From: Gammaproteobacteria bacterium
Lineage (GTDB): Bacteria; Pseudomonadota; Gammaproteobacteria; Steroidobacterales; Woeseiaceae
Direction: 5' to 3'
DNA length: 64,000 nucleotides
NCBI GenBank assembly: GCA_029884165.1
Contig: JAOUIH010000003.1
Location: 1-64,000, forward strand
Positions within the stretch are counted from its first letter, which is position 1, and every line of letters begins with the position of its first letter. The notes under the pieces were generated by a model, which was not told the DNA's origin, ran no database searches, and saw nothing but the letters and a program-made list of their open reading frames with translations. Below, piece by piece: positions 7,657-16,192 of the stretch. A program made the translations under genes and the position numbers.

Positions 7657-9378
7657 TCAGAATCGCGACGCGGTCAGCGTGACGTCGGCCTGCGACCAGG
7701 CCATGTCAAACATGTGCTGCACGTCGCTCGCGTCCTTGTCCTGTGCTTCGAGCGCCTGGATCAGGCCGAACATTGCCCAGCCATTGTGCGGGTACATGTC
7801 CAGGTCCCTGCGATAGACTTCCTCGGCACGAGCCGCGTCGCCGGCAGCGAGCAGCGCCTTCCCGAGCGAGTGCCGCGTCGGGTAGTACCAGAACGGCGGC
7901 TCGGTATACGGCAGTTCGTCCTGGACCGCGACGGCCCGACTGAAATGTTCCACCGCGCCGCCGGCGTCGCCTTCCACCATCGCGATCTCACCCTGCGCGA
8001 GCGAGTCGGCGATATCGAGCAGCATCGTTGCCGGATACTGGATCGTATCGAGGAACATGACGTCGGTTGCTTCCTTCAGCGGCACGAGCTTTTCGCGTTC
8101 CGCTATCGCCGCCGCCGTATCGCCCGTCCTGGCAAACGCTACCGCCCGTGCGTAATGCCAGATCCCGTTCGAATACTCCAGGTTCGCGGGCGGTTGCGGC
8201 GTCGCGAGAATCTCGTCCCAGCGTCCGAACTGCACCAGTGACTGCATCGGAATGGTCTTGAAGAACTCGACTCCCGGGAACTGCTCGATCATTTCGAGCT
8301 GCACGTTGGCGGCTACCTTGCGGCCGGCCTCGATCGCGACGGCGCTGCGCCCCTCCATGCTCGATGCGGCCCAAAGGAAGTGAATGTTGTGCGGGTAATA
8401 TGCCGCCGGGTAGAAGCCCTGCGCGTTGCACTGCTCGATGTACGCCTCGTCGACAGCCGCGGCCATCTCGTTCGCGAGTGACGCATCCGCATAGCGCCCG
8501 ATCCGGTAATAGATGTGTGAAGGCATGTGCACCAGATGGCCGGCTCCGGGCACCAGCTTCAGCAACGTGTCGGCGGATTGCTCGGCTCGTCCCGGCGCCG
8601 ACGAGGCCTCGACTGCGTGGATGTACAGATGCAGCGCCATGGGATGTTGTGGGTTGCGGGCCAGCACTGTTTCCAGTGCATCGATTGCCTCTTTGGTCCT
8701 CGGCTTCGGATTCTCGGCGTCCAGCCAGTAGTCCCAGGGCATCGTGTTCATCAGGGATTCCGCAAACAGGGCGGCCGCATCGTCGTCCTCGGGATATGCG
8801 CGATACAGCTCCCGCATCGCATCGGCATATGCCTCGTCCAGCGGTTCGCGTGGCGTCGAGGGATCGCCGTTATAGCGCTGCGCGAGCGCGTCGATGAAGT
8901 CTTGCTCCTTTTTCGTGACCTTGTCTTTCAGCGCGATCGCTTTCTGCATGGCCGCATGGGCCTTGATGCGCTCGTCGTCCGCCATGATCACCTTGCCGTT
9001 GCTGGTGACGTTAATGTTAGGACCGAGCGCGAGTGCCTCGCCCCAGTAGCACATGGCGCAATCCGGATCGAGAGTCTGCGCGGCGCGGAAGGACCTGGCC
9101 GATTCCGCATGATTGAAGGCGAAGTCGATGACAAGGCCCTGGTCGAAATAGCGTTGTGCGTCCGGATCGCTGGTCGTGATCGGGTGGTGATGATTGCCCA
9201 TGCCGTCGAACAGCGGAGCGCCTGCCCGCGTCGCGAGTTCATTGCGTTGTGCCTCGGACTCGCTCGCCGCTGCCGCAGGTGCTGTGTCGTCCGGGGGCGG
9301 TGCGTCCCCGGCGTTGCAGGATACCAGCCCAAGAATAGCCGTAGCCGCCGCGCTAGCGGCAACAAGTTTGCGAATCAT
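7657..9378 (-). CDS. Tetratricopeptide-repeat lipoprotein, function unknown
   Basis: The 573-residue protein begins with a lipoprotein signal (MIRKLVAASAAATAILGLVSC; lipobox LVSC, modified Cys21), then an Ala/Pro/Glu-rich linker. It then has helical repeats, first AQRYFDQGLVIDFAFNHAES followed by FRAAQTLDPDCAMCYWGEA, and later HPMALHLYIHAVEASS. It belongs to a widespread but uncharacterised TPR family often annotated only as tetratricopeptide repeat protein. The motifs NHHHP and DPDCAMCYW with paired Cys could bind a metal or heme, but this is speculative. The start is ATG 9378, supported by GGGGGAGA just upstream; an upstream extension to 9429 would place 17 residues before the signal peptide. 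It is probably anchored in the cell envelope, facing the periplasm. Confidence 0.85.
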   Translation of the reverse strand: MIRKLVAASAAATAILGLVSCNAGDAPPPDDTAPAAAASESEAQRNELATRAGAPLFDGMGNHHHPITTSDPDAQRYFDQGLVIDFAFNHAESARSFRAAQTLDPDCAMCYWGEALALGPNINVTSNGKVIMADDERIKAHAAMQKAIALKDKVTKKEQDFIDALAQRYNGDPSTPREPLDEAYADAMRELYRAYPEDDDAAALFAESLMNTMPWDYWLDAENPKPRTKEAIDALETVLARNPQHPMALHLYIHAVEASSAPGRAEQSADTLLKLVPGAGHLVHMPSHIYYRIGRYADASLANEMAAAVDEAYIEQCNAQGFYPAAYYPHNIHFLWAASSMEGRSAVAIEAGRKVAANVQLEMIEQFPGVEFFKTIPMQSLVQFGRWDEILATPQPPANLEYSNGIWHYARAVAFARTGDTAAAIAEREKLVPLKEATDVMFLDTIQYPATMLLDIADSLAQGEIAMVEGDAGGAVEHFSRAVAVQDELPYTEPPFWYYPTRHSLGKALLAAGDAARAEEVYRRDLDMYPHNGWAMFGLIQALEAQDKDASDVQHMFDMAWSQADVTLTASRF

Positions 9379-9429
9379 GCTCGTCTCCCCCGACGGCGGT
9401 TTCGCCGTCTCTTGCTCCCAGTGCGGCAA

Positions 9430-10440
9430 TTATAGCCCGCTTTCGCGCAGGAAACGGACCGTATGCTCCAGGATGATGTGACTATTCCCGGGCGCAAGTA
9501 TATCGCCGGCCAGAACGTGATTACTCGGGTCGCCGGATTCCTGGATCTCGATCGATTGAAGCCGGGGCGCCCTGATTCGGGCGAGCCCGGCCCGAAGGCG
9601 ATCGACGTCCACTACCGTGTCCGAGGGAGAGTAGAAGGCAAGTATGGGCGCGTCGATCTCCAGTGGGAGCCGGCTGCGCACGTACTTAACAAGTCTCATC
9701 ATTTCGACCGTGGCCGCGGTCGGGTAAGACGTGGCCCAGTACCTGCCCTGGAGTTCGTTCCAGGGAGTCCAGCTGCGCGTTTCGCCGACCAGCATCTCGG
9801 CCAGCAGGCGTCCGCCTGGCCAGGTAAGAAATTCGGCTCGGCCGTCGGCCGGTGCGAAGTTCGGAGAAAGGAGCAGAACGGCCGAAACCGCCTCGAAACT
9901 TTCATGCCCGCTGAGCGCGAGGGCGAGGGTGGCGCCGGTCGATGTGCCGGTCAGCACGATGTGGTCGCCGAGCGCCGCTCCGATCGCGAGCGCTTCGGCG
10001 GCGTCCTCGAGCCAGTCTTCGGCCCGCACACCGGCCAACGGGTTCTCCAGGAGTCCGTGCCCGCTCAAGCGTGTCTCGAACAGGTTGGCGCCGAGCGCCC
10101 CGGCCAGCAGTTCGCCGAAAGGCGCAACTTCCTGCCGCGTCGCCGAGAAGCCGTGCAGGTAAACCACCGCATAGGTGGTCCGGGCCCGGGTATCCGGATC
10201 CAGCCAGAGAACGCGCTTTTCGGTACCGGGGACGATCGGCGTAGCGGCTGCGACGCGTCGTTCCGAGTCGGCGATCCAGGCGGCGGGATCACCGTGAACC
10301 GTCGGTGCCGGAAAACTGTCACTGAGCGTGGCCGGGCTCGCGACGTACGCGACTGCCGCGCCCGTTGCGGCGAGCGCGGCCAGGGCCAGGAGCCGGGTAC
10401 GGGGGCCGCGCCTCGCCCTTGCTGTCGCGGAGCTATTCAA
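9430..10440 (-). CDS. Membrane-anchored alpha/beta hydrolase
   Basis: The 336-residue protein has an N-terminal hydrophobic segment (about residues 16-36, RLLALAALAATGAAVAYVAS) that is a signal or membrane anchor. An alpha/beta-hydrolase fold follows: YAVVYLHGFSATR supplies the oxyanion region, GTSTGATLAL the nucleophile Ser, FYSPSDTVVD the acid and PSNHVL the His. The substrate cannot be told from sequence; the family includes esterases and lipases. It starts at TTG 10440, overlapping the end of the EVE-domain gene by 8 bases, which implies translational coupling. It is followed by the TPR lipoprotein gene on the same strand after about 50 bases. Confidence 0.85.
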   Translation of the reverse strand: MNSSATARARRGPRTRLLALAALAATGAAVAYVASPATLSDSFPAPTVHGDPAAWIADSERRVAAATPIVPGTEKRVLWLDPDTRARTTYAVVYLHGFSATRQEVAPFGELLAGALGANLFETRLSGHGLLENPLAGVRAEDWLEDAAEALAIGAALGDHIVLTGTSTGATLALALSGHESFEAVSAVLLLSPNFAPADGRAEFLTWPGGRLLAEMLVGETRSWTPWNELQGRYWATSYPTAATVEMMRLVKYVRSRLPLEIDAPILAFYSPSDTVVDVDRLRAGLARIRAPRLQSIEIQESGDPSNHVLAGDILAPGNSHIILEHTVRFLRESGL

Positions 10441-10885
10441 GGCTGAGAACGAGGTCCCAGTGCCGCTTGTCGACCGGGAACACCGACAGCCGGTTGCCGC
10501 GCTTCAGCAGCTGAAAGTCTTCCAGCGCCGGGTGTTCCTTCAGCTCTTGCAGGCGGACAGGCCGCCTGAGCTTTCGCTCGAAGCGAACGTCGACGAGCAG
10601 CCAGCGTGGATCGTCACGCTTGCTGCCCGCATCGTAGTATTTCGAATTGCGATCGAACTGGGAAGGGTCGGCGTAAGCCTTGCTCGCGATACTCATGATT
10701 CCTACCACGGCCGGCTCGGCGCAGCTCGAATGGTAGAAGAACGCGAGGTCGCCGATTCTCATGTCGTCCCGCATCATGTTTCGAACCTGGTAGTTGCGGA
10801 TGCCGTCCCATGGCTCGGTCTTCCGCGCGCCCAGGTCGTCGATGCTGAAGGCATCGGGTTCGGATTTCATCAGCCAGTACGCCAC
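10433..10885 (-). CDS. EVE domain protein
   Basis: The 150-residue protein is a single EVE (PUA-like) domain. It opens with the typical YWLMKSEPDAFS and continues with WDGIRNYQVRNMMRDDMRIGDLAFFYHSS and VVGIMSI, ending in LVLSLE. EVE/YTH-like folds recognise modified bases in nucleic acids, so a role in RNA or DNA modification sensing is plausible but unproven. The start is GTG 10885, supported by AGAGGAG 5 bases upstream. The downstream hydrolase gene overlaps it. Confidence 0.93.
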   Translation of the reverse strand: MAYWLMKSEPDAFSIDDLGARKTEPWDGIRNYQVRNMMRDDMRIGDLAFFYHSSCAEPAVVGIMSIASKAYADPSQFDRNSKYYDAGSKRDDPRWLLVDVRFERKLRRPVRLQELKEHPALEDFQLLKRGNRLSVFPVDKRHWDLVLSLE

Positions 10886-10973
10886 TTGCGCTCCTCTTGC
10901 AAGTCTCGTGCCCTCCCGGGGCCGCCGAGTCTAGCATGATTGAGTACCGGCCAGTCTCCGGGCAGATGCCGAG

Positions 10974-11001
10974 TTGACATCAGGACGAAATTGGCTAACG
11001 T
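10974..11001 (+). promoter_or_regulatory. Possible sigma-70 promoter for the DUF47-pit pair
   Basis: A perfect -35 hexamer TTGACA (10974-10979) is followed after 16 bases by TAACGT (10996-11001), a weak -10 match. It lies about 110 bases upstream of the DUF47 start, in the 226-base divergent gap after the EVE gene. No other feature stands out in that gap. The call rests on the -35 alone. Confidence 0.35.
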
Positions 11002-11111
11002 GTGGCCTGCGGGCTGGCCAAACACAGAAGACTCAAACAGTTCGGAATGTCGCCGCTCAGCCAGGCGAATCCTGCAAGCCCGCCATGATTCCAGCCTGAG
11101 GGGAACCCGCC

Positions 11112-11786
11112 TTGGCCAATATGCTCGTCAATATCTTCGGCACGTCACCGGTCCAGCCGCTCGAGCAACACGTCAACATCGCCTACCAGTGCACGAAGCA
11201 GCTCATCCCGTTCTTTGAAGCGGCGATCGCCGGCGACTGGGAAAAGGCGAAGGAGCATCGCGCGGCTGTCGAGCAGTACGAGCACGAGGCAGATAATCTC
11301 AAAAAGGAAATTCGCAAGCACCTGCCGAAAAGCCTGTTCATGCCCGTGCCGCGCGAAGACTTGCTCGAACTGTTGCTGGTGCAGGACAAGATGGCGAATC
11401 GAGCCAAGGACGTATCAGGACTGGTGCTCGGCCGCAAGATGCGCATTCCGGATGCCATCGCAAAGGATTTCCTGTTGTTTGTGCAACGCAACGTCGATGC
11501 TGCCAAGCAGGCCCGCAAGAGCGTCCGCGAACTGGATGAACTGTTTACCACCGGCTTCCGGGGAGCCGAGGCTGAGCTGGTGGAGGAGCTCGTCGAGGAA
11601 CTCGACCGGATCGAGACCGAAACGGATCAGTTGCAGGCCGATCTGCGTGCCGCGATATTCCGGATAGAAAGCCACCTGGATCCCGTGACGGTCATATTCC
11701 TGTATCGGGTCATAGAACTCACCGGCGAAATCGCCGACATGGCCGAAAGGGTCGGACGGCGCCTCGAACTGCTCCTGTCGCACTGA
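11112..11786 (+). CDS. DUF47/TIGR00153 PhoU-like protein, partner of the phosphate transporter
   Basis: The 224-residue, mostly helical protein is of the PhoU-like DUF47 family. It shows the typical opening (FGTSPVQPLEQHVNIAYQC) and the conserved AKEHRAAVEQYEHEADNLKKEIRKHL region followed by PREDLLELLLVQDKMANRAKDVSG. Family members are encoded next to Pit transporters and are thought to modulate low-affinity phosphate uptake, with E/DxxxD metal-binding helices. The start is TTG 11112 (preceded by GAGGGGAA) or ATG 11121; I cannot decide. The pit gene follows after 31 bases, so they form a two-gene operon. Confidence 0.9.
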   Translation: MANMLVNIFGTSPVQPLEQHVNIAYQCTKQLIPFFEAAIAGDWEKAKEHRAAVEQYEHEADNLKKEIRKHLPKSLFMPVPREDLLELLLVQDKMANRAKDVSGLVLGRKMRIPDAIAKDFLLFVQRNVDAAKQARKSVRELDELFTTGFRGAEAELVEELVEELDRIETETDQLQADLRAAIFRIESHLDPVTVIFLYRVIELTGEIADMAERVGRRLELLLSH

Positions 11787-11817
11787 TATCGCGTCCCCAG
11801 AAGAAGAGTAATACCGG

Positions 11818-13068
11818 ATGGACGGACAACTTTGGTATATCGGGCTGGCGGCCCTGTTCGGGCTGTTCATGGCCTGGGGGATCGGGGCCAATGACGTTGC
11901 CAACGCGATGGCGACTTCGGTCGGTTCGAAAGCGCTGACGATCCGGAAGGCGATCCTCGTTGCGGCCGTGTTCGAATTCCTCGGTGCAGTCCTCGCCGGC
12001 GGGGCGGTAACGTCTACTATCCGCCAGGGCATCGTCGACTCGAGCCTCCTCGCTGACACGCCGGAATTGCTGATCTACGGCATGCTCGCCTCGCTGCTGG
12101 CCGCGGGATGCTGGCTGCTCATTGCCAGCAGGAACGGCTGGCCTGTGTCGACTACCCATTCGATCGTGGGCGCGATCGTCGGCTTCGCCGCCGTCGGGAT
12201 CGGCGTCGAAGCAGTCAAGTGGGGCCAGGTCGTCACAATCGTCATGAGTTGGATCGTGTCGCCGCTGACAGCCGGATTCATTGCGTTCCTGATCTACTCG
12301 AGTGTGCAGAAGCTCATCCTGCGGCAGGAGGATCCGCTGGAACGAGCCAAGCGATATGTACCGATTTACATGTTCTTTGCCGCGTTCACCATTACGCTGG
12401 TTACCCTGCTGAAGGGGCTGAAGCACGTGGGCCTCGAGTTGTCGATGACGCAGAGTTACCTGCTCGCAATGGCCATCGGCGTCCTCATCTCGTTGGTGGG
12501 AGCTGCGGTAATCAGGCGCATCGAGCCGAATCGAAAGATCGACAAGAAGCAGCACTTCTATACGGTCGAGCGCGTATTTGCCGTTCTGATGATCATCACC
12601 GCGTGCTCGATGGCATTTGCCCACGGGTCGAACGACGTGGCAAACGCGATCGGACCGCTGGCCGCGGTAATCAGTGTCGCCAAGACGGGAATCGTCGAGG
12701 GCAGGTCGGCCGTCGAGGTATGGATCCTGCTGCTGGGCGGGGCCGGCATTGTCATTGGCCTTGCGACCTATGGCCGGCACGTCATCGCAACCGTAGGTGA
12801 GAGGATCACGTCGTTGACGCCCAGCCGCGGATTCGCGGCCGAGCTCGCGGCGGCGAGCACGATCGTCATTGCTTCCGGCACGGGCATCCCGATTTCGACG
12901 ACCCACACGCTGGTAGGCGCGGTACTCGGTGTCGGCATGGCCCGCGGAATCGACGCGATCGACCTGCGCGTCGTCGGCCGCATCTTCGTTTCCTGGGTCG
13001 TAACGATTCCTGCCGGGGCGCTGCTCGCTATCGTCTTCTTCTACCTGTTCAAGTCCATCCTGCCGTGA
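11818..13068 (+). CDS. pit: Inorganic phosphate transporter, Pit family
   Basis: This inner-membrane, proton- or cation-coupled phosphate permease has 416 residues, in the normal range. It has the duplicated Pit signature: GANDVANAMATSVGSKALT near the N-terminus and FAHGSNDVANAIGPLAA in the second half. Both are followed by STTHSIVGAIVG / STTHTLVGAVLG motifs at the ends of the repeats. About ten hydrophobic segments are evident, ending in LAIVFFYLFKSILP. It is preceded by its usual DUF47 partner and carries the short cytoplasmic loop (residues about 160-190) typical of bacterial members. Confidence 0.95.
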   Translation: MDGQLWYIGLAALFGLFMAWGIGANDVANAMATSVGSKALTIRKAILVAAVFEFLGAVLAGGAVTSTIRQGIVDSSLLADTPELLIYGMLASLLAAGCWLLIASRNGWPVSTTHSIVGAIVGFAAVGIGVEAVKWGQVVTIVMSWIVSPLTAGFIAFLIYSSVQKLILRQEDPLERAKRYVPIYMFFAAFTITLVTLLKGLKHVGLELSMTQSYLLAMAIGVLISLVGAAVIRRIEPNRKIDKKQHFYTVERVFAVLMIITACSMAFAHGSNDVANAIGPLAAVISVAKTGIVEGRSAVEVWILLLGGAGIVIGLATYGRHVIATVGERITSLTPSRGFAAELAAASTIVIASGTGIPISTTHTLVGAVLGVGMARGIDAIDLRVVGRIFVSWVVTIPAGALLAIVFFYLFKSILP

Positions 13069-13101
13069 ATCCGGACAGGGCGGCAGAAGCGGGCGGCTAA
13101 C

Positions 13102-14853
13102 GTGATAAAGCGGGCCTGCCTGCTTCTGCTGCTCGCGTCGGTGCTGGTCGCGCCGGGTGTTGCAGCAGGGCAGGCGAACCAGTCCGCGATCATTCGTTAT
13201 CCCGCGCTGCATCACCCGGTGCTCGACCGGGACGGCATGGTCGCATCGCAAAACGCCATCGCCAGCGAAGTGGGCGCCAGGATACTCGCGGACGGCGGCA
13301 ACGCGGTGGACGCAGCCGTCGGCGTCGGATTCGCGCTGGCGGTCACGCTGCCGCGGGCCGGCAACATCGGCGGCGGCGGCTTCATGCTGTTCTTCGACGC
13401 CACCAGCAATAGCGGCGTAGCCATCGACTATCGCGAGACGGCACCGCCCGGTGCGAGCCGCGATATGTTCCTCGATGCAGACGGCAATGTCGACGAGCGG
13501 CTGGCGCGCTTCAGCCACTTGTCGTCCGGCGTGCCGGGCACGGTAGCCGGCCTGTACGAGGCCCACCGGCGCTACGGTTCGCTGCCCTGGAAACGCCTGG
13601 TCGAGCCGGCTGAGCGCCTCGCGCGCGACGGCATTGCAGTTAGCTACGACATGGCCGAGAACCTGCGGAATTATCGCGACCGCCTGTCCCGCAGCGACAC
13701 GTCACGCAGCTATTTTTTCAGGCCGGATGGTTCGCCGCACGAACCAGGCGACCGCCTCGTCCAGCGAGACCTGGCGAAGAGTCTCCGCCTGATCGCGAAG
13801 AACGGTGCCGATGCGTTCTACCGTGGCGCGATCGCAAAGATGATCGCCGCCGAGATGGAGGCGAACGGCGGCCTGGTCGATCTCGCTGCGCTGGATGCCT
13901 ACCGGCCCGTCTTGCGCGAAGCGCTGGCCGGCAGCTATCGCGGTCATGACGTCATCGCAATGCCGCCGTCGAGTTCGGGCGGCGCGCATGTCCTGCAGAT
14001 GCTCAACGTGCTCGAGCATTTCCCGGTAGCCGATATGGGCTACGGGAGCGCAGATTACCTCCACCTGCTGGCGGAAACGTTCAAGCTGGCCTATGCCGAT
14101 CGCAGCCAGCACCTGGGCGACATGGATTTCTACGACGTGCCGCTCGGCTGGCTCACCGACAAGGCTTACGGCAGGGAGCTCGCGGAGAGAATCGACATGA
14201 CGCGCGCGCGCCCGTCGGCTGAGGTCGCCCCGGGTGTCGCGCCCCTGCCCGAAAGCGTCGATACCACGCACTTCTCCATAATCGACCGCCACGGCAATGC
14301 CGTCGCGAACACCTTCACGCTCAATTTCTCCTATGGCTCGGGTATCAGCGTCGCCGGTGCGGGCTTCCTGCTCAACAACGAAATGGACGATTTCTCGGCC
14401 AAACCCGGAGTACCGAACGCATTCGGACTGATCGGCGGTGAGGCGAACGCGATCGAGGCCGGCAAACGGCCGCTCAGCTCGATGACGCCGACCATCGTTT
14501 TGCGGGACGGCCGGCCATGGCTGGTGACCGGCAGCCCGGGGGGCAGCCAGATCATCACGTCTGTCATGCAGATGATCGTCAACGTCGTCGATCACGGCAT
14601 GAACATCGCGGACGCGACACATGCGCCGCGCCTACATCACCAGTGGTTGCCGGACGAACTGTTGCTCGAATCCGGATTCAGCCCGGATACCATCCGCCTG
14701 CTCGAGGGTCGCGGCCACCGGATCGTGCCGTCGGAAGGCATGGGCAGCCTGCAGACCGTCGGCTACTTCGAGGATCTTTACCGCGGTGCGTCGGACCCGC
14801 GGCGGCCGCAGGCCGGCAGCGCGGGCCCGGCAATGCTACGCTCGCCCATGTAA
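13102..14853 (+). CDS. ggt: Gamma-glutamyltransferase (glutathione hydrolase)
   Basis: This periplasmic, self-cleaving N-terminal nucleophile hydrolase transfers or hydrolyses gamma-glutamyl groups of glutathione and related peptides. The 583-residue precursor begins with a signal peptide (MIKRACLLLLLASVLVAPGVAAG). The cleavage-site nucleophile is Thr388 in TTHFSIIDRHGNAVANT, almost the same position as Thr391 in E. coli. The oxyanion and substrate segments RPLSSMTPTIV and GSPGGSQIITS are present. It starts at GTG 13102, 33 bases after pit. An MFS transporter gene follows after 16 bases and may move a cleavage product. Gamma-glutamylated polyamines from the nearby Spu-type pathway are another possible substrate, but this is inference. 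Confidence 0.95.
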   Translation: MIKRACLLLLLASVLVAPGVAAGQANQSAIIRYPALHHPVLDRDGMVASQNAIASEVGARILADGGNAVDAAVGVGFALAVTLPRAGNIGGGGFMLFFDATSNSGVAIDYRETAPPGASRDMFLDADGNVDERLARFSHLSSGVPGTVAGLYEAHRRYGSLPWKRLVEPAERLARDGIAVSYDMAENLRNYRDRLSRSDTSRSYFFRPDGSPHEPGDRLVQRDLAKSLRLIAKNGADAFYRGAIAKMIAAEMEANGGLVDLAALDAYRPVLREALAGSYRGHDVIAMPPSSSGGAHVLQMLNVLEHFPVADMGYGSADYLHLLAETFKLAYADRSQHLGDMDFYDVPLGWLTDKAYGRELAERIDMTRARPSAEVAPGVAPLPESVDTTHFSIIDRHGNAVANTFTLNFSYGSGISVAGAGFLLNNEMDDFSAKPGVPNAFGLIGGEANAIEAGKRPLSSMTPTIVLRDGRPWLVTGSPGGSQIITSVMQMIVNVVDHGMNIADATHAPRLHHQWLPDELLLESGFSPDTIRLLEGRGHRIVPSEGMGSLQTVGYFEDLYRGASDPRRPQAGSAGPAMLRSPM

Positions 14854-14869
14854 ACTGCGGAGGCACGGC

Positions 14870-16162
14870 ATGACCGGAACCAGCGACCCGAACCCAGCGA
14901 ATACCGGAATTGGCGTGCGACGCTACGCGCTCTCGCTGCTGGTCGTCGCGTATACACTGAACTTCATCGACCGGCAGGTACTCGCGATATTGTTGCCGGC
15001 CATCAAGGCCGAGTTCGGTGTCCAGGACTGGGTGCTGGGCTTCCTCGCGGGCTCCGCGTTCGCATTGTTTTACGCCACACTCGGCGTGCCGCTCGCGCTA
15101 CTGGCCGATCGCTGGAACCGGCGCAACCTGATTGCCGTCGCGCTCGCCGTCTGGAGCGGCATGACGGCGCTGTCGGGCATGGCGACATCGATCGTCCAGT
15201 TAGCGATCGCGCGCATCGGCGTCGGCATCGGCGAGGCGGGATTCAGTCCGTCCGCACACTCGATGATTTCCGACTATTACCCGCCGAAGCAGCGTTCATC
15301 GGCGATGGGGATCTTCTCGACCGGTATCTCGATAGGCATCATGATCGCCTACCTGGCCGGCGGCTGGGTCGTCCAGCACATAGGCTGGCGCGAGGCTTTC
15401 CTGATCGTCGGACTGCCCGGCATCCTGCTCGCCGTGATCTTTCGGATGACGGTCGCGGAACCGCCGCGCGGTATGTCCGAGAACAGGGCCGACTCGAGTG
15501 CGCGTCCGCGCATCGGCGAGGTCGCTCGCTACCTGCTCAAGCGCCGCTCGTTCGGCCACATGGCCGTAGGGTCAGGCCTGGCGGCGTTCGGCGGCTACGC
15601 AGTCGCAAATTTCTTCCCGAGCTTTCTCGTTCGCAGCCACGGCATGGATCCTTCGCTCATCGGCGTCTACCTCGGGCTGATCATCGGCATCGGCGGCGGT
15701 ATCGGTTACGCGGGCGGCGGTTACCTGGCTGATCACCTCGGTCGGCGCAGCCACCGGGCGGCACTACTCGGGGTTGCGGTGTGCGGCATGATCGGCTGGT
15801 GCTTCAATTTTCCGGTATTCCTCGGCGACAGGCTCGGCCTCGCGCTGTCGCTTTTTGTCGTACCCGTGATCCTGACCAACGTGTACCTTGCGACGACCTT
15901 TGCGCAGACGCAGGGCCTGGTCGGCCTCAGGATGCGAGGCGTCGCAGCGGCCATCCTGCTGTTCATTCTTAACATCATCGGGCTGGGCCTGGGGCCGCAA
16001 GTAACCGGCATCCTGAGCGACCTATACGCCGGGAGGTTCGGGGACGAGTCTATGCGCTATGCGCTGCTGACCGTCGTCACCGTCGTCGGGCCATGGTCTG
16101 CGTTCCACTACGTGATGGCGAGCCGCAGCATAGAGGCCGACCTGGCGGCTGCAGAGGACTGA
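14870..16162 (+). CDS. MFS transporter (Spinster-like)
   Basis: The 430-residue, 12-helix major facilitator protein opens with RRYALSLLVVAYTLNFIDRQ followed by the first extracellular loop. It has the loop 2-3 motif GVPLALLADRWNRRNLI and the helix-4 motif RIGVGIGEAGFSPSAHSMISDYYP typical of the Spinster-like branch. Its substrate is not evident. The start is ATG 14870, with GGAGG just upstream; the frame is open further upstream but overlaps ggt without family similarity. It probably shares an operon with ggt (16-base gap). It converges on the glutamine-synthetase-family gene downstream. Confidence 0.88.
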   Translation: MTGTSDPNPANTGIGVRRYALSLLVVAYTLNFIDRQVLAILLPAIKAEFGVQDWVLGFLAGSAFALFYATLGVPLALLADRWNRRNLIAVALAVWSGMTALSGMATSIVQLAIARIGVGIGEAGFSPSAHSMISDYYPPKQRSSAMGIFSTGISIGIMIAYLAGGWVVQHIGWREAFLIVGLPGILLAVIFRMTVAEPPRGMSENRADSSARPRIGEVARYLLKRRSFGHMAVGSGLAAFGGYAVANFFPSFLVRSHGMDPSLIGVYLGLIIGIGGGIGYAGGGYLADHLGRRSHRAALLGVAVCGMIGWCFNFPVFLGDRLGLALSLFVVPVILTNVYLATTFAQTQGLVGLRMRGVAAAILLFILNIIGLGLGPQVTGILSDLYAGRFGDESMRYALLTVVTVVGPWSAFHYVMASRSIEADLAAAED

Positions 16163-16192
16163 GAAGCCGGGCCCGGATGCGACTCCTGCGCG

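Noticed and set aside
11719-13566. Long minus-strand open frame (615 codons) opposite pit and the start of ggt
   Set aside because: It spans two real genes and their gap, with no domain and low-complexity Arg/Asp/His composition.
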